Notes: a model not told the origin generated them from the sequence alone. Shown: positions 1-7,747, counted from the first letter of the stretch. The stretch: DNA of 13,788 nucleotides from Planctomycetaceae bacterium (GCA_031261125.1 JAISJZ010000233.1:1-13788); one strand, 5' to 3'. Numbers and translations: made by a program.

Positions 1-884
1 TTAATCGTCGGGAATAACGCGTCCTTCGTCGAAACAGCAATGACCGTCATTCCGACTCCGTCAACCAAATTCTTTTTATAGAATTCGGCATCTTGTTCAA
101 ACGGTTCAATCAGAATGCAGACATCTTCCGGGTTCATTACCTCTTCAATGCCGTGAACGACAATCGTACCTTCGAGGTACTGACTGCGCTTGCGGGTGAT
201 TTCGTTGGTCTTCAACGCCAACTCTTCGGCAACTCCGTTGTTGCGACCGGCAAGATAAATCACCGGTGCGTCCGCAATTTTCTTGATAAGTGCGGTATCG
301 TATTCCTCGGCAAGTACCTTTGCCGCTAGTTCGCCCGCCTCCGTTTTCCGTTCCCGGCAAGTGCATTGAAAGTCCGTTAAACCGACTTCAACGGACTGAT
401 ACACGAGGGCTTGCTCAACCACGCTCATCGTTGCCGCAACGGCATCTTCTTTGCCGCAGGACAGCACAACGGTATCGGCAATTTCAGTAAGTTTTGTCCC
501 TGCATTTGCCGTGACACCGAACAGGTGCGGATGTTTTTCGGCGGCAAGTTTCTGAAACAGAACGATGAGTTCCTTCGTTTGTCCGCTGTTCGATGCACCG
601 GCAACCGTCCAATTCGACAAGTTGAAGTCCAGTGACTCCCGTCCGCCGGCACTGGCAAGCGTAATGTTCCGGTCAGGGTCGCGTCCCAGCATCGAAGCGA
701 TTAACTTCTTTGCCGGAAAGATTCGGCTTGACCCTTCGCCGGTCATAAACAGTTTGCCCGTCTTTTTAACAGAGGCGATGATGTTTTCGGTTTGTCCGAA
801 ATCGAAATTTGCGATAATTTCGGGCGCACGCAGCATTTCCCGAACGAGTGCGAAATTCCTGTATCTGGTGTCTGTGAGGTTCAT
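1..884 (-). CDS. SIS-domain sugar-phosphate isomerase/aminotransferase-like protein (C-terminus beyond window)
   Basis: The reading frame is open from the ATG at 884 to the left edge, giving 294 codons without a stop, so the 3' end is missing. Two SIS (sugar isomerase) domains are visible. The first carries a GEGSSR phosphosugar-binding loop, an SNSGQTKEL stretch (the S-x-SG-x-T motif) and an EDAVAATMSVVEQ helix like that of GlmS/AgaS relatives. The second carries VIYLAGRNNGVAEELALK and a VVHGIEEVM segment, corresponding to the E-x-HG region of GlmS-type isomerase domains. Such proteins isomerise or deaminate hexose phosphates in the cytoplasm. There is no N-terminal glutaminase domain, so it is not GlmS itself; AgaS-like or deglycase-like activity is possible and cannot be chosen from sequence. 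An in-frame ATG at 923 lies inside the likely -10 box, so ATG 884 is preferred. The gene is divergent from the sigma-factor gene. Confidence 0.85.
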   Translation of the reverse strand, partial: MNLTDTRYRNFALVREMLRAPEIIANFDFGQTENIIASVKKTGKLFMTGEGSSRIFPAKKLIASMLGRDPDRNITLASAGGRESLDFNLSNWTVAGASNSGQTKELIVLFQKLAAEKHPHLFGVTANAGTKLTEIADTVVLSCGKEDAVAATMSVVEQALVYQSVEVGLTDFQCTCRERKTEAGELAAKVLAEEYDTALIKKIADAPVIYLAGRNNGVAEELALKTNEITRKRSQYLEGTIVVHGIEEVMNPEDVCILIEPFEQDAEFYKKNLVDGVGMTVIAVSTKDALFPTI

Positions 885-921
885 TGTGAATTTGTTCTTA
901 CTGATAAAGCAGGAAACATCC

Positions 922-949
922 ATTATGTCCGATAATGTTCAAAAGTCAA
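922..949 (-). promoter_or_regulatory. Sigma-70 promoter for the SIS gene
   Basis: On the minus strand TTGACT (949-944) is followed after 16 bp by CATAAT (927-922). Transcription would start near 915, leaving a leader of about 30 nt before ATG 884. The alternative ATG at 923 overlaps the -10 box and could not be in the transcript, which decides the start of the SIS gene. Confidence 0.7.
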
Positions 950-1241
950 TACATTGAACCGAATGAAAATTTTACACACCGTCCGGCAATTTTTTTCCCG
1001 ATTTTTCACTGCCGAACGTATTAAAATGAGTGAAATAGGGAATATAGTGAGAAAAATAAAAAAAATTAGAAAAAAAACCGAACAAAAACCGCCCTGAATC
1101 CGTATTAACGGTGCAATAGTCGGCAAAATTTTGACTTTATGGAAGGTTGGCACGGAAAATGAAACATAATCATCCTGTAAGAAGCGTTGTCAAACGAGGT
1201 CAGAACAGGCAATATCAGAAATTAGAACGTACCTACTCGAA
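950..1241. other. Non-coding spacer between divergent genes
   Basis: I see no gene here. The stretch is AT-rich, with an A-dominated run around 1051-1087 on the plus strand. A TTGACT at 1129-1134 has no -10 box at a workable distance. Nothing else is recognisable. Confidence 0.6.
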
Positions 1242-1270
1242 TTGACAGCGGTGTAAGGATACAATAGAAG
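1242..1270 (+). promoter_or_regulatory. Possible promoter for the ECF sigma operon
   Basis: A perfect TTGACA (1242-1247) is followed after 17 bp by TAGAAG (1265-1270), a 4/6 match to TATAAT. It lies about 40 bp upstream of the sigma start. ECF genes often also use their own sigma; I saw no convincing GAAC-type ECF promoter, but its consensus in this organism is unknown. Confidence 0.45.
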
Positions 1271-1309
1271 CCGAATCCCCGGTTTCGGCAGAAAGGATTG
1301 GGTGATGAT

Positions 1310-1933
1310 ATGTTCAGCACAGCACAAGAAATGATTCGCACCGCGGCAGTTAATCTTTCTCAATGGACGGACGAAGAGTTGATTCTCGAATACCAATCGA
1401 CCCGGCAGCGGGCGGCGTTCGAGGAACTCGTCAGCCGGTACGAACGGGAATTGTTTAACTACCTGAAACACTACCTCGGCAATGCTGAGACCGCCGAAGA
1501 TGTGTTCCAAGCAACCTTTCTGCAAGTTCACCTGAAATGTGAACAGTACGAATACGGACGCAAATTCCGTCCTTGGCTTTACCGGATTGCTACGAATCAG
1601 GCGATTGACCTTCGCCGGAAAACGAAACATTTCCAAATCGTCAGCATTGACGAGCCGTGCCGTAATGAATATGGTTCCGCATCGTTTGCCGATGTTATTT
1701 CCGTCGGCAATGTTGAACCGGTTGACGGCAGTATTCGGAATGAACAGGCAGTAGAAGTGCGGGAGGCGGTTGAAAAACTGCCGGATACGTTGCGGCAAGT
1801 GCTGTACCTCGTATATTTTCAAGGAATGAAATACAACGAAGCCGCCGAATCGCTGGGCATTCCGTTCGGCACGATTAAGAGCCGGCTGAACGCTGCCGTC
1901 AAGAAATTGAACACCCTTTTGACAAACGACTGA
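1310..1933 (+). CDS. ECF-type RNA polymerase sigma factor
   Basis: This is a roughly 207-residue sigma-70 family factor of the extracytoplasmic-function type, which redirects RNA polymerase to a stress or envelope regulon. Region 2 runs from AFEELVSRYERELFNYLKHY through AETAEDVFQATFLQVH and FRPWLYRIATNQAIDLRRK, matching the core-binding and -10 recognition helices. Region 4 (LPDTLRQVLYLVYFQGMKYN, then AAESLGIPFGTIKSRLN) is the -35-binding helix-turn-helix. Regions 1 and 3 are absent, as expected for ECF factors. The in-frame TTG at 1298 is directly abutted by AAAGGA and so has no usable ribosome-site spacing. ATG 1310 has AGGA 12 nt upstream and is preferred, though the choice is not certain. 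The TGA stop shares its last base with the ATG of the next gene, so the two are probably translationally coupled. This arrangement is typical of a sigma/anti-sigma pair. Confidence 0.92.
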   Translation: MFSTAQEMIRTAAVNLSQWTDEELILEYQSTRQRAAFEELVSRYERELFNYLKHYLGNAETAEDVFQATFLQVHLKCEQYEYGRKFRPWLYRIATNQAIDLRRKTKHFQIVSIDEPCRNEYGSASFADVISVGNVEPVDGSIRNEQAVEVREAVEKLPDTLRQVLYLVYFQGMKYNEAAESLGIPFGTIKSRLNAAVKKLNTLLTND

Positions 1934-2799
1934 TGAACCGCGAAACATTACTCGGTTATTTAATGAACGCGTTGGAAGACGGCGAGATGTCGTCCGTTGA
2001 GCAGGAACTTCTCCGGCAGCCGAAACTGCGCGAACAGTTGGCGGAACTTCAACGGGAAATTTCGCCGCTGGCAAGCGTTAATGAGATGAGCGACCCGCCG
2101 AAATATCTTGCCGAAAAAACCTGCAATAAGATTTGGGCGGCAGCCGGCAAGGACGAATTATACCGCGGCGAATTTGATACCGCCGGTTTTAACACCGGCG
2201 AGGACACTGTGATTTCGATGCCGATGTTTGCCGAACGGAACAGAATATCGGATTTGCCGTCAGACCGCTCCGATATGTTGCAGGCAATTCTTGCCGCTTC
2301 GCCGAAAATAGAGTCCGCAAACACCGAAGACGTTGAGAAAATTGTCAAACGCTTGAAGCGGAACGTTCCCCAGCCGGCGGTGCGGAAGCCGGTGCCGCAT
2401 TTTTACCGGAAGTACGACATTGCGGCAGCATTTGCCGTCGGAATTCTTGCTGCGCTGTTGGTGTTTCCGGCACTGAACGGCAGTACCGTAGGACAAAAGG
2501 AATTTTCGATGACGCAAACACCGGAACCCGTTGCTGCTTCGCAAGTATTGTCTGAACCGGAACAACAAACGGCAGCCGTGTTGGATTCGCCGATGGAATT
2601 GGTTGACAGCGGGGCAGATTACGTTCCGTTGACAGTGCCGACCCCAGGCAGAGACATTATTTTGGGGGATATTATTCTTGGGCAGACAAGCGATTTGCTT
2701 TTATCGCACAGCATTGACGGAACAAAGAACGGCTGGCAGAATATCTCGTTTTCCACACCGGATATTGCGAATCAAGCAAAAATTTTCCGTAATAAATAA
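1933..2799 (+). CDS. Probable membrane anti-sigma factor partnered with the ECF sigma
   Basis: The protein has 288 residues. An N-terminal acidic helical region (RETLLGYLMNALEDGEMSSV, then EQELLRQPKLREQLAELQ) resembles the cytoplasmic sigma-binding part of planctomycete anti-sigma factors. The His/Cys zinc motif of classical ZAS anti-sigmas is not visible. A single hydrophobic segment at about residues 167-185 (IAAAFAVGILAALLVFPAL) would span the membrane. About 100 residues rich in Pro, Thr and Ser follow and would lie outside the cytoplasm. Near the C-terminus DIILG is repeated in tandem. The one-base stop/start overlap with the sigma gene and the single transmembrane topology support a sensor/anti-sigma role. 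That role is inferred from context and layout, since no anti-sigma domain motif is recognisable with certainty. Confidence 0.75.
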   Translation: MNRETLLGYLMNALEDGEMSSVEQELLRQPKLREQLAELQREISPLASVNEMSDPPKYLAEKTCNKIWAAAGKDELYRGEFDTAGFNTGEDTVISMPMFAERNRISDLPSDRSDMLQAILAASPKIESANTEDVEKIVKRLKRNVPQPAVRKPVPHFYRKYDIAAAFAVGILAALLVFPALNGSTVGQKEFSMTQTPEPVAASQVLSEPEQQTAAVLDSPMELVDSGADYVPLTVPTPGRDIILGDIILGQTSDLLLSHSIDGTKNGWQNISFSTPDIANQAKIFRNK

Positions 2800-2817
2800 A
2801 AAAAACAGAAAATTTCC

Positions 2818-2846
2818 TTGACTTCCTATTGTGGATAGTGTAGAGT
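2818..2846 (+). promoter_or_regulatory. Sigma-70-like promoter for the DUF1559 gene
   Basis: TTGACT (2818-2823), a 17-bp spacer and TAGAGT (2841-2846, 4/6 match) lie about 45 bp before the ATG. A strong ribosome site, AAGGAG at 2878-2883, stands 6 nt before ATG 2890. Together they fix the start of the gene, even though its frame breaks soon afterwards. Confidence 0.6.
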
Positions 2847-2889
2847 AGTGCGGTGTTTCAATTTCACCACCAACACGAAGGAGAATCAA

Positions 2890-4036
2890 ATGAGGAACAG
2901 TAATGTTAAATTAGTGGGGGGGGGGCAATCTGCGCGGTTTTACGCTGGTTGAACTTCTGGTTGTTATTGCCATCATCGGCGTTCTGATTGCTCTCCTGCT
3001 TCCAGCCGTGCAAGCAGCGAGAGAAGCGGCGCGGCGGATGCAGTGTACGAACCATCTCAAACAAATCGGACTGGGCATCCACAACTTTCACGACACGCGG
3101 AACGGTCTGCCGCCTGCCCTCATCGGCAACGGTATCGGTTCAAGCGTCAACGACGGCGAACGCTGGAACCGCGGCGGAACAATTTATGTGTTCCTGTATC
3201 CCTATATGGAGCAGCAAGCACTGTACGAGTATTTTTCTGCCGGTACCGACGACCCGCGGGGCGAATCCCGCAAAGGTTTTAACCGCTGGTTTGCCAACGG
3301 CTGGTGGAATTCGTTAACCGGGGAACAAAAGAGTTCTTTTTCGGCGATAACGTGGGTGATTTGCCCCAGTTCGCCGCGTTCGTCAAAATTCAACATCACG
3401 ACGGACACCGGTCAAGACCACGAAGCGGGCAATAATATGGCAAGCGGTCCGGTTACGGATTATGCGATGGTCATCAACTTTGAGAACTCCAATGCGAGTT
3501 CCGGTACACCGTGGTGGCATATGGGAAATACGAACACGCTTTCCCATACGTGCCAAGAAGGACCGTTCCGCGCTGCCCGGCTGTCCGATGCTCATAATGC
3601 CAATACTTGGACGACGGCGGATACAATGGCGAGGTTTCAGGACGGAACGAGTAATCAACTTTGTTTCGGGGAAAAACACATTCCGCAGGACCGCGTGGGA
3701 AGATGCGGAATTGCCGTGAATGCAAATAACGATAGTGCCAACAACTGCGGCGACTGTAACTATCTCTTGTTCGGCGAGCAGCGGTCGGTATCCATTGCCC
3801 GGTTTGTAGAACACGCATTTGCTATCTGGGGAGCGTCAAGAGTGCCGGGGATTATTCAGCCGAACATTGACGGCTATGTAACCAATGACTGGGCATCGTT
3901 CGGCAGTTTCCATCCGGGTGTTTGCAACTTCGTCTATGGCGACGGTTCTGTTCACGCTATTTCGGCAACGATTCAGCCGCAAACACTTGCTTATTTGGGA
4001 CATTGCAGAGACGGACACTCGGTTTCGGCACAGTAA
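2890..4036 (+). pseudogene. DUF1559 prepilin-like protein, frame broken at a G10 tract
   Basis: From ATG 2890 the frame reads MRNSNVKLVGGG and then shifts at ten consecutive G (2916-2925), ending at a TGA within 21 codons. The downstream frame resumes with LRGFTLVELLVVIAIIG, AAREAARRMQC, NHLKQIGLGIHNFHDT and, near the C-terminus, the H-x9-DG-type motif HPGVCNFVYGDGSV. All of these are diagnostic of the planctomycete DUF1559 family. The 1,147-base span is one base more than a multiple of three; with nine G it would be one 381-residue protein. The family has a type IV pilin-like N-terminal methylation/membrane helix and a secreted body of unknown function. A GTG at 3008 could start a shorter product, but it would lack the hydrophobic helix. 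The shift may be a real mutation, phase variation or a homopolymer sequencing error. Confidence 0.85.
2916..2925 (+). repeat. G10 homopolymer tract inside the DUF1559 leader
   Basis: Ten consecutive G lie between codons 9 and 12 of the DUF1559 gene. In-frame translation of the conserved leader requires nine (or six, or twelve). Tracts like this slip readily in replication and in sequencing. Confidence 0.95.
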
Positions 4037-4053
4037 GTTGCATAACCGCTAAT

Positions 4054-4073
4054 ACCGCCGCTTCGGCGGCGGT
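4054..4073 (+). terminator. GC hairpin with TTCG tetraloop between DUF1559 and lipoprotein genes
   Basis: ACCGCCGC (4054-4061) and GCGGCGGT (4066-4073) form a perfect 8-bp stem closed by the very stable TTCG loop. No T-run follows, only CAAACAAAG, and the next ATG comes 9 nt later. It could be a partial terminator or an mRNA processing or stability element that sets the ratio of the two genes. Confidence 0.55.
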
Positions 4074-4082
4074 CAAACAAAG

Positions 4083-4505
4083 ATGAAACATTATTCCTTA
4101 TTCCTTATCTATTGCTCGTTATTTGTCGTCCTTATTTCCGGCTGCGGTAAAAACGTCGGACTGAAAGGGCGTGTTCTTCTTTCTGATGATAAATCGCCGC
4201 TTACCCAGGGAGTTATCTGTTTTGAAAAGGACGGCTATATCGCGCGCGGTCCCATCGACAAAAGCGGTAACTATGTTGTCGGTGCCGAAAAAAACGGCGG
4301 CGGTCTGGAACGGGGCGAGTACAAAATTTATTTTCAGAATACGGAAAGGGTAACCTATCCGACGGACAACACGGTTGCTTCACTGCCGAAAATAGAGAAC
4401 ATCATTGACCCGAAATACAACAAGGCGGATACATCGGGCTTGACGCTGGACGTGCGGAAATCGCAGACGTTCGACATCGAAGTTGACCGCTTCCAAAAGA
4501 AATAG
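4083..4505 (+). CDS. Small exported lipoprotein downstream of DUF1559
   Basis: The protein has 140 residues. The N-terminus (MKHYSLFLIYCSLFVVLISG, then C) is a lipoprotein signal peptide with lipobox LISGC at about residues 17-21, so the mature protein would start at Cys21 and be membrane anchored. The body contains KGRVLLSDDKSPLTQGVICF, ARGPIDKSGNYVVG and GLERGEYKIYF. These resemble the transthyretin/carboxypeptidase-regulatory beta-sandwich of small planctomycete lipoproteins. Such genes very commonly sit immediately downstream of DUF1559 genes, as here, and the two may share a transcript. The specific function is unknown. Ribosome-site complementarity is weak (AAAG only). A strong terminator closes the unit. 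Confidence 0.8.
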   Translation: MKHYSLFLIYCSLFVVLISGCGKNVGLKGRVLLSDDKSPLTQGVICFEKDGYIARGPIDKSGNYVVGAEKNGGGLERGEYKIYFQNTERVTYPTDNTVASLPKIENIIDPKYNKADTSGLTLDVRKSQTFDIEVDRFQKK

Positions 4506-4518
4506 CGGCAAGGGATAC

Positions 4519-4547
4519 TTGTTAATCGGCAGCGGTTCGTTGATAAT
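4519..4547 (+). promoter_or_regulatory. Possible priA promoter embedded in the preceding terminator
   Basis: TTGTTA (4519-4524), a 17-bp spacer and GATAAT (4542-4547, 5/6 match) overlap the upstream terminator hairpin, with the -10 box in its loop. Transcription would start near 4554, about 38 bp before the priA start codon. No better candidate was found between the two genes. Confidence 0.35.
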
Positions 4548-4569
4548 GAACCGTTGCCGGTTATTTTTG
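4527..4569 (+). terminator. Rho-independent terminator after the lipoprotein gene
   Basis: CGGCAGCGGTTC (4527-4538) pairs with GAACCGTTGCCG (4548-4559), a 12-bp stem with a single G-T pair and a 9-nt loop. TTATTTTT follows immediately (4561-4568). This is a textbook intrinsic terminator. Confidence 0.9.
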
Positions 4570-4591
4570 TATATGCGAGAACAACACGAAG

Positions 4592-6898
4592 GTGACCCAG
4601 CGTTCTTTTTTTGACGGGGAAGTGAAAACGAAAAAGCGTGAAACGCAGTTTCCCGCTCGTGATATGCCGCCGTGGGAAATCGACGATTTGAAAAATAGAA
4701 AAGTTGCGAAAATCGTTTTTCCGACGCTCTACGGCGCGGTTCTCGATTATCTCGTTCCGCCTCAGATGGTGCAAAAGTTAGAACCCGGTATGCGGGTAAT
4801 GGTGCCTCTGGGTAAAGGCAATAAACCGACGGCGGCATACTGCGTTGATATAAAGTCCCCGCCGCTGACGGTACAACTTAAACCGTTGTTGTCTATCATT
4901 GATGACCGGCGTTTGCTGGACGACAAGATGCTGGAATTGACGCGGTGGATTGCGGATTATTATCTTTGTCCGTTCGGTCAGGTTCTCGAAGCGGTGCTGC
5001 CTGCCGGGGTACGTTCACAAGCCGGAACACGATTGACAACGGTACTGTATCCCGCACCGCTCACGCCGCAATCGGCTGATGCCAAAACGATATTGACGAA
5101 AAAGCAATTTCACGTTCTCGATGTTCTGCGGCAAAGTCCTGAACCGTTAACGTCGGGTGAATTACAGCACGCGGCAAAGTGTTCGCCCGCCCCGATTGAC
5201 GGATTGAAACGGTTAAAACTCGTTCTTGTTAAAACGGTTCGGCGGAACAGTGTATCAACGGGGGAACTTGTTCCGCCGCCGCCGCAACTTGTTGCGCCGC
5301 TAACATTAAATGCCGACCAAAAACGGGTTCTGACAGAAATTGTCAGTACGGTTCAAGACCGCAAACACGAAACGTTTCTTCTGCACGGTATTACCGGCAG
5401 CGGAAAAACCGAAGTGTATATTCAGGCGATTCAGGAAGTTGTCCGCCGAAGGAAACAGGCAATCGTTCTTGTCCCGGAAATCAGTTTAACACCGCAGACC
5501 GTCGGACGGTTCAAGAGCAGATTCGATAACGTAGCAGTTCTTCATTCGCATTTGACGGATGCGGAGCGTCATCGGCAATGGATGAGCATTATCAGCGGCG
5601 AGGTGCAAGTCGTTGTCGGAGCGCGGAGTGCGGTGTTCGCTCCGCTGCCGAAGTTGGGACTTATCGTCATTGACGAGGAACACGAACATTCGTTCAAGCA
5701 GGACACTGCTCCCCGGTATCACGCCAGAGATGTTGCGAGAAAGCGGGCAGAATTGCTGAGTATTCCGTTGATTCTCGGCAGTGCCACGCCGGCGTTGGAG
5801 ACGTATCAGTTAACAACACGGACGCTGTCAATGCCGCAGCGCGTTAAAAATCTGCGGCTGCCGGATGTACAAATCGTTGACCTGCGGGAAGAAGTCCGGC
5901 AGCGGACAACGCGGGGGGCGATACACCGGCAGTTGTACCGTGCTGTTTACGAGGCACTGCGGAATAAAGGACAAGTGATTCTGCTGTTGAACCGGCGGGG
6001 CTTTTCAACGCATATTCAATGTCCGGCGTGCGGTGAAGTCGTGAAATGTCCGAACTGCGATGTAACGCTGATACATCACCGCAGCGAAGAAATCGCCTTG
6101 TGCCATTACTGCGATTATCAGATACCGGCACCGGCAAGATGTCCGAAGTGTAATTTTCTTGGAATCAATTACAGCGGTTTCGGAACGCAGAAGTTGGAAG
6201 CGGAAATCAAGTCGCGGTTTCCCGATGCAACAGTTCTGCGTATGGATACCGATACAATGCAGGGACCCGGTGCCCACGAACGGGCTTTAACAAGATTCCG
6301 AAACGGCGAGGTGAATATCTTGCTCGGTACGCAGATGATTGCAAAGGGCTTGGACTTTCCGAACGTAACGCTGGTCGGCGTGATAAACGCAGATACGGCA
6401 CTGAATTTACCGGATTTTCGGGCGGCGGAAAAAACGTTTCATCTGCTCACACAAGTTGCCGGACGCACCGGTCGCGGCGACAAGGGCGGACGGGTAATTA
6501 TTCAAACGTTCAGCCCTGACCATCCGGCGATTACGGCAGCATCGAAACACGACTACGAAAGATTCGTGAAACAGGAATTGCCGGTACGCAAGTCGCTGGG
6601 TTATCCGCCGTTTTCGTCAATGATACGCATCGTTGTCCGCGGCGAAGATGAAAGAAAAACGTTGGAGTTTGCGCAAACGTTGGCTGCGGAATTTGTTCCT
6701 CAGAAAAAAGAACTGCGTATTCTCGGTCCCGCACCGGCACCGTTTGCAAAGTTGCGCAACTTTTACCGGTTTCATATTCATCTGCATTGCCCGGACGGCG
6801 AATACCTGCGGGAAACGGTGCGCGATGTTTCCAAAGAGTTAAAAGTGCCGAACGGCGTTCAGTACGTCATTGACGTTGATCCGGTCGATATGCTGTGA
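4592..6898 (+). CDS. priA: Primosomal replication restart helicase PriA
   Basis: PriA is a 3'-5' DNA helicase that reloads the replisome at stalled forks. All main elements are visible in the 768 residues. They are an N-terminal DNA-binding region starting near residue 38 (VAKIVFPTLYGAVLDYLVPP), Walker A GITGSGKTE (266-274), Walker B DEEH (361-364), motif III GSATPALET, and LNRRGFSTHIQC. Eight zinc cysteines follow at 477, 480, 486, 489, 504, 507, 517 and 520. Motif V is MIAKGLDFPNVTLVGVINAD and motif VI is QVAGRTGRGDKGG (621-633). The length fits the family (E. coli PriA has 732 residues). The start is uncertain: GTG 4592 gives the longest frame but GAAGG abuts it directly, and ATG 4664 would still include every conserved motif. 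The gene is separated from the upstream lipoprotein by a terminator and converges on the minus-strand gene 7 bp away. Confidence 0.96.
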   Translation: MTQRSFFDGEVKTKKRETQFPARDMPPWEIDDLKNRKVAKIVFPTLYGAVLDYLVPPQMVQKLEPGMRVMVPLGKGNKPTAAYCVDIKSPPLTVQLKPLLSIIDDRRLLDDKMLELTRWIADYYLCPFGQVLEAVLPAGVRSQAGTRLTTVLYPAPLTPQSADAKTILTKKQFHVLDVLRQSPEPLTSGELQHAAKCSPAPIDGLKRLKLVLVKTVRRNSVSTGELVPPPPQLVAPLTLNADQKRVLTEIVSTVQDRKHETFLLHGITGSGKTEVYIQAIQEVVRRRKQAIVLVPEISLTPQTVGRFKSRFDNVAVLHSHLTDAERHRQWMSIISGEVQVVVGARSAVFAPLPKLGLIVIDEEHEHSFKQDTAPRYHARDVARKRAELLSIPLILGSATPALETYQLTTRTLSMPQRVKNLRLPDVQIVDLREEVRQRTTRGAIHRQLYRAVYEALRNKGQVILLLNRRGFSTHIQCPACGEVVKCPNCDVTLIHHRSEEIALCHYCDYQIPAPARCPKCNFLGINYSGFGTQKLEAEIKSRFPDATVLRMDTDTMQGPGAHERALTRFRNGEVNILLGTQMIAKGLDFPNVTLVGVINADTALNLPDFRAAEKTFHLLTQVAGRTGRGDKGGRVIIQTFSPDHPAITAASKHDYERFVKQELPVRKSLGYPPFSSMIRIVVRGEDERKTLEFAQTLAAEFVPQKKELRILGPAPAPFAKLRNFYRFHIHLHCPDGEYLRETVRDVSKELKVPNGVQYVIDVDPVDML

Positions 6899-6905
6899 GA
6901 GTGTT

Positions 6906-7580
6906 TTATTGCAAAAAAGAGTTTTTTGAACTGTTCATTAACTCGTTGAGCAACTTTCGGAATTCCTGAAAACTCGGCGAGGTGTTCTGCTGTGCATCAA
7001 CGTATTGCCCGATGTTGTCCGCCCAGCGGCATTTTTCTTTACCGATGAGCGGATAAGCGTTTTTTTTCAACCGTTCGGCACCGCCGCGGAATACAGCATC
7101 GGCAAGCACCTCCCACGTTCCGCACACGCTGTCCTGCTCATAACTGTCAATCACATACTTCTTCGCTAACGGATACGCCCGATAAACCGCCGCCGGGTCG
7201 CCAAGCAGCCACGCCTCGCCTTCTTCCACCGCCAAACGAACACCGCCGGGCGGACGCGGAGAACACCTGTCAAACAGCGATTCGAGTTGCTGCTGAAATT
7301 TTTCCCTGCTGTGATAATCAAGGTCAACAACCACGACCACAACGCCGTTCTTGTGCGGCAGCGAACGTCCGTAAGCCCGAAGCGTAACGCTCAACGTCTG
7401 AAACAGAACATCGTCCCACGGCAGCGTTCTCGCCAAATGCCGCGGCATCCTCGCCATTACCCGGTGCTTCAATTCCTGTATGTTCATTATCCGGTACGGA
7501 TTTTTCCCGATGATTTTCGGAACCAGATGTTCCAGCATCAGTTTCCCGGAAGCGTCTTCAACGAGGATTTCAAAATGCAC
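6906..7580 (-). CDS. TOPRIM/DUF4276-like conserved protein
   Basis: The 224-residue cytoplasmic protein starts at a GTG at 7580; an in-frame stop lies three codons upstream, so no earlier start exists. The N-terminus MHFEILVEDASGK places an acidic residue (E8) after a beta strand. A hydrophobic strand (VVVVVVDLD) then gives D86-x-D88, followed by LAVEEGEAWLLGD (E119, E120, E122, W124). This order of acidic residues resembles a TOPRIM-like nuclease fold. The pattern recalls DUF4276-type proteins, which often accompany AAA ATPases in defence or mobile loci. That assignment is from memory of the family and is not proven. No ATPase partner is adjacent here: its neighbours are priA (convergent) and the GH16 gene (divergent). 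A weak promoter-like TTGCTG-N17-TATCGT lies upstream, and no clear ribosome site is present. Confidence 0.7.
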   Translation of the reverse strand: MHFEILVEDASGKLMLEHLVPKIIGKNPYRIMNIQELKHRVMARMPRHLARTLPWDDVLFQTLSVTLRAYGRSLPHKNGVVVVVVDLDYHSREKFQQQLESLFDRCSPRPPGGVRLAVEEGEAWLLGDPAAVYRAYPLAKKYVIDSYEQDSVCGTWEVLADAVFRGGAERLKKNAYPLIGKEKCRWADNIGQYVDAQQNTSPSFQEFRKLLNELMNSSKNSFLQ

Positions 7581-7654
7581 GGCTGTTCAAAGCGGTTTTC
7601 AAGGGAATACGATAAAAATGATAACGCTGGGCAGCAAGTTGTACGGCAGAATGT

Positions 7655-7683
7655 TTGACACGGAAGGAGGAGTACATCATAAT
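7655..7683 (+). promoter_or_regulatory. Consensus sigma-70 promoter for the GH16 gene
   Basis: A perfect TTGACA (7655-7660), a 17-bp spacer and CATAAT (7678-7683, 5/6 match) form one of the best promoters in the window. Transcription would start near 7690, which makes ATG 7748 the natural start and excludes the upstream in-frame TTG at 7655. Confidence 0.8.
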
Positions 7684-7695
7684 ACCCTGTACTCC
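7669..7695. promoter_or_regulatory. Inverted repeat flanking the GH16 -10 box (candidate operator)
   Basis: GGAGTACA (7669-7676) and TGTACTCC (7688-7695) are perfect 8-bp inverted repeats separated by 11 bp that contain the -10 box. The position is what a dimeric repressor site would have. The RNA form would fall across the transcription start, so an RNA hairpin role is less likely. Confidence 0.5.
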
Positions 7696-7747
7696 CCGCT
7701 GTCAAGCCGCGGAACTAAACACTTTTCCATTTAACCGGACACGAACA

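Noticed and set aside
921..923. ATG 923 as start of the SIS gene
   Set aside because: It lies within the -10 box of the best promoter, so it would not be transcribed from it; ATG 884 fits.
1129..1180. TTGACT at 1129-1134 paired with CATAAT near 1163 as a promoter
   Set aside because: The spacing is about 28 bp, too long for sigma-70.
1298..1300. TTG 1298 as start of the sigma factor
   Set aside because: The AAAGGA ribosome site touches the codon directly, leaving no spacing; ATG 1310 is better placed.
1190..2074. Long minus-strand open frame of 294 codons opposite the sigma-factor gene
   Set aside because: It is antisense to a clear ECF sigma factor, has no recognisable domain, and arises from the codon bias of the real gene.
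3008..4036. DUF1559 as an intact gene starting at GTG 3008
   Set aside because: This would omit the conserved GFTLVELLVV leader, which is present just upstream in the same frame and preceded by a proper promoter and ribosome site in a shifted frame.
7655..7747. TTG 7655 as an upstream start for the GH16 protein
   Set aside because: It coincides with the -35 box, and a complete signal peptide begins at ATG 7748.
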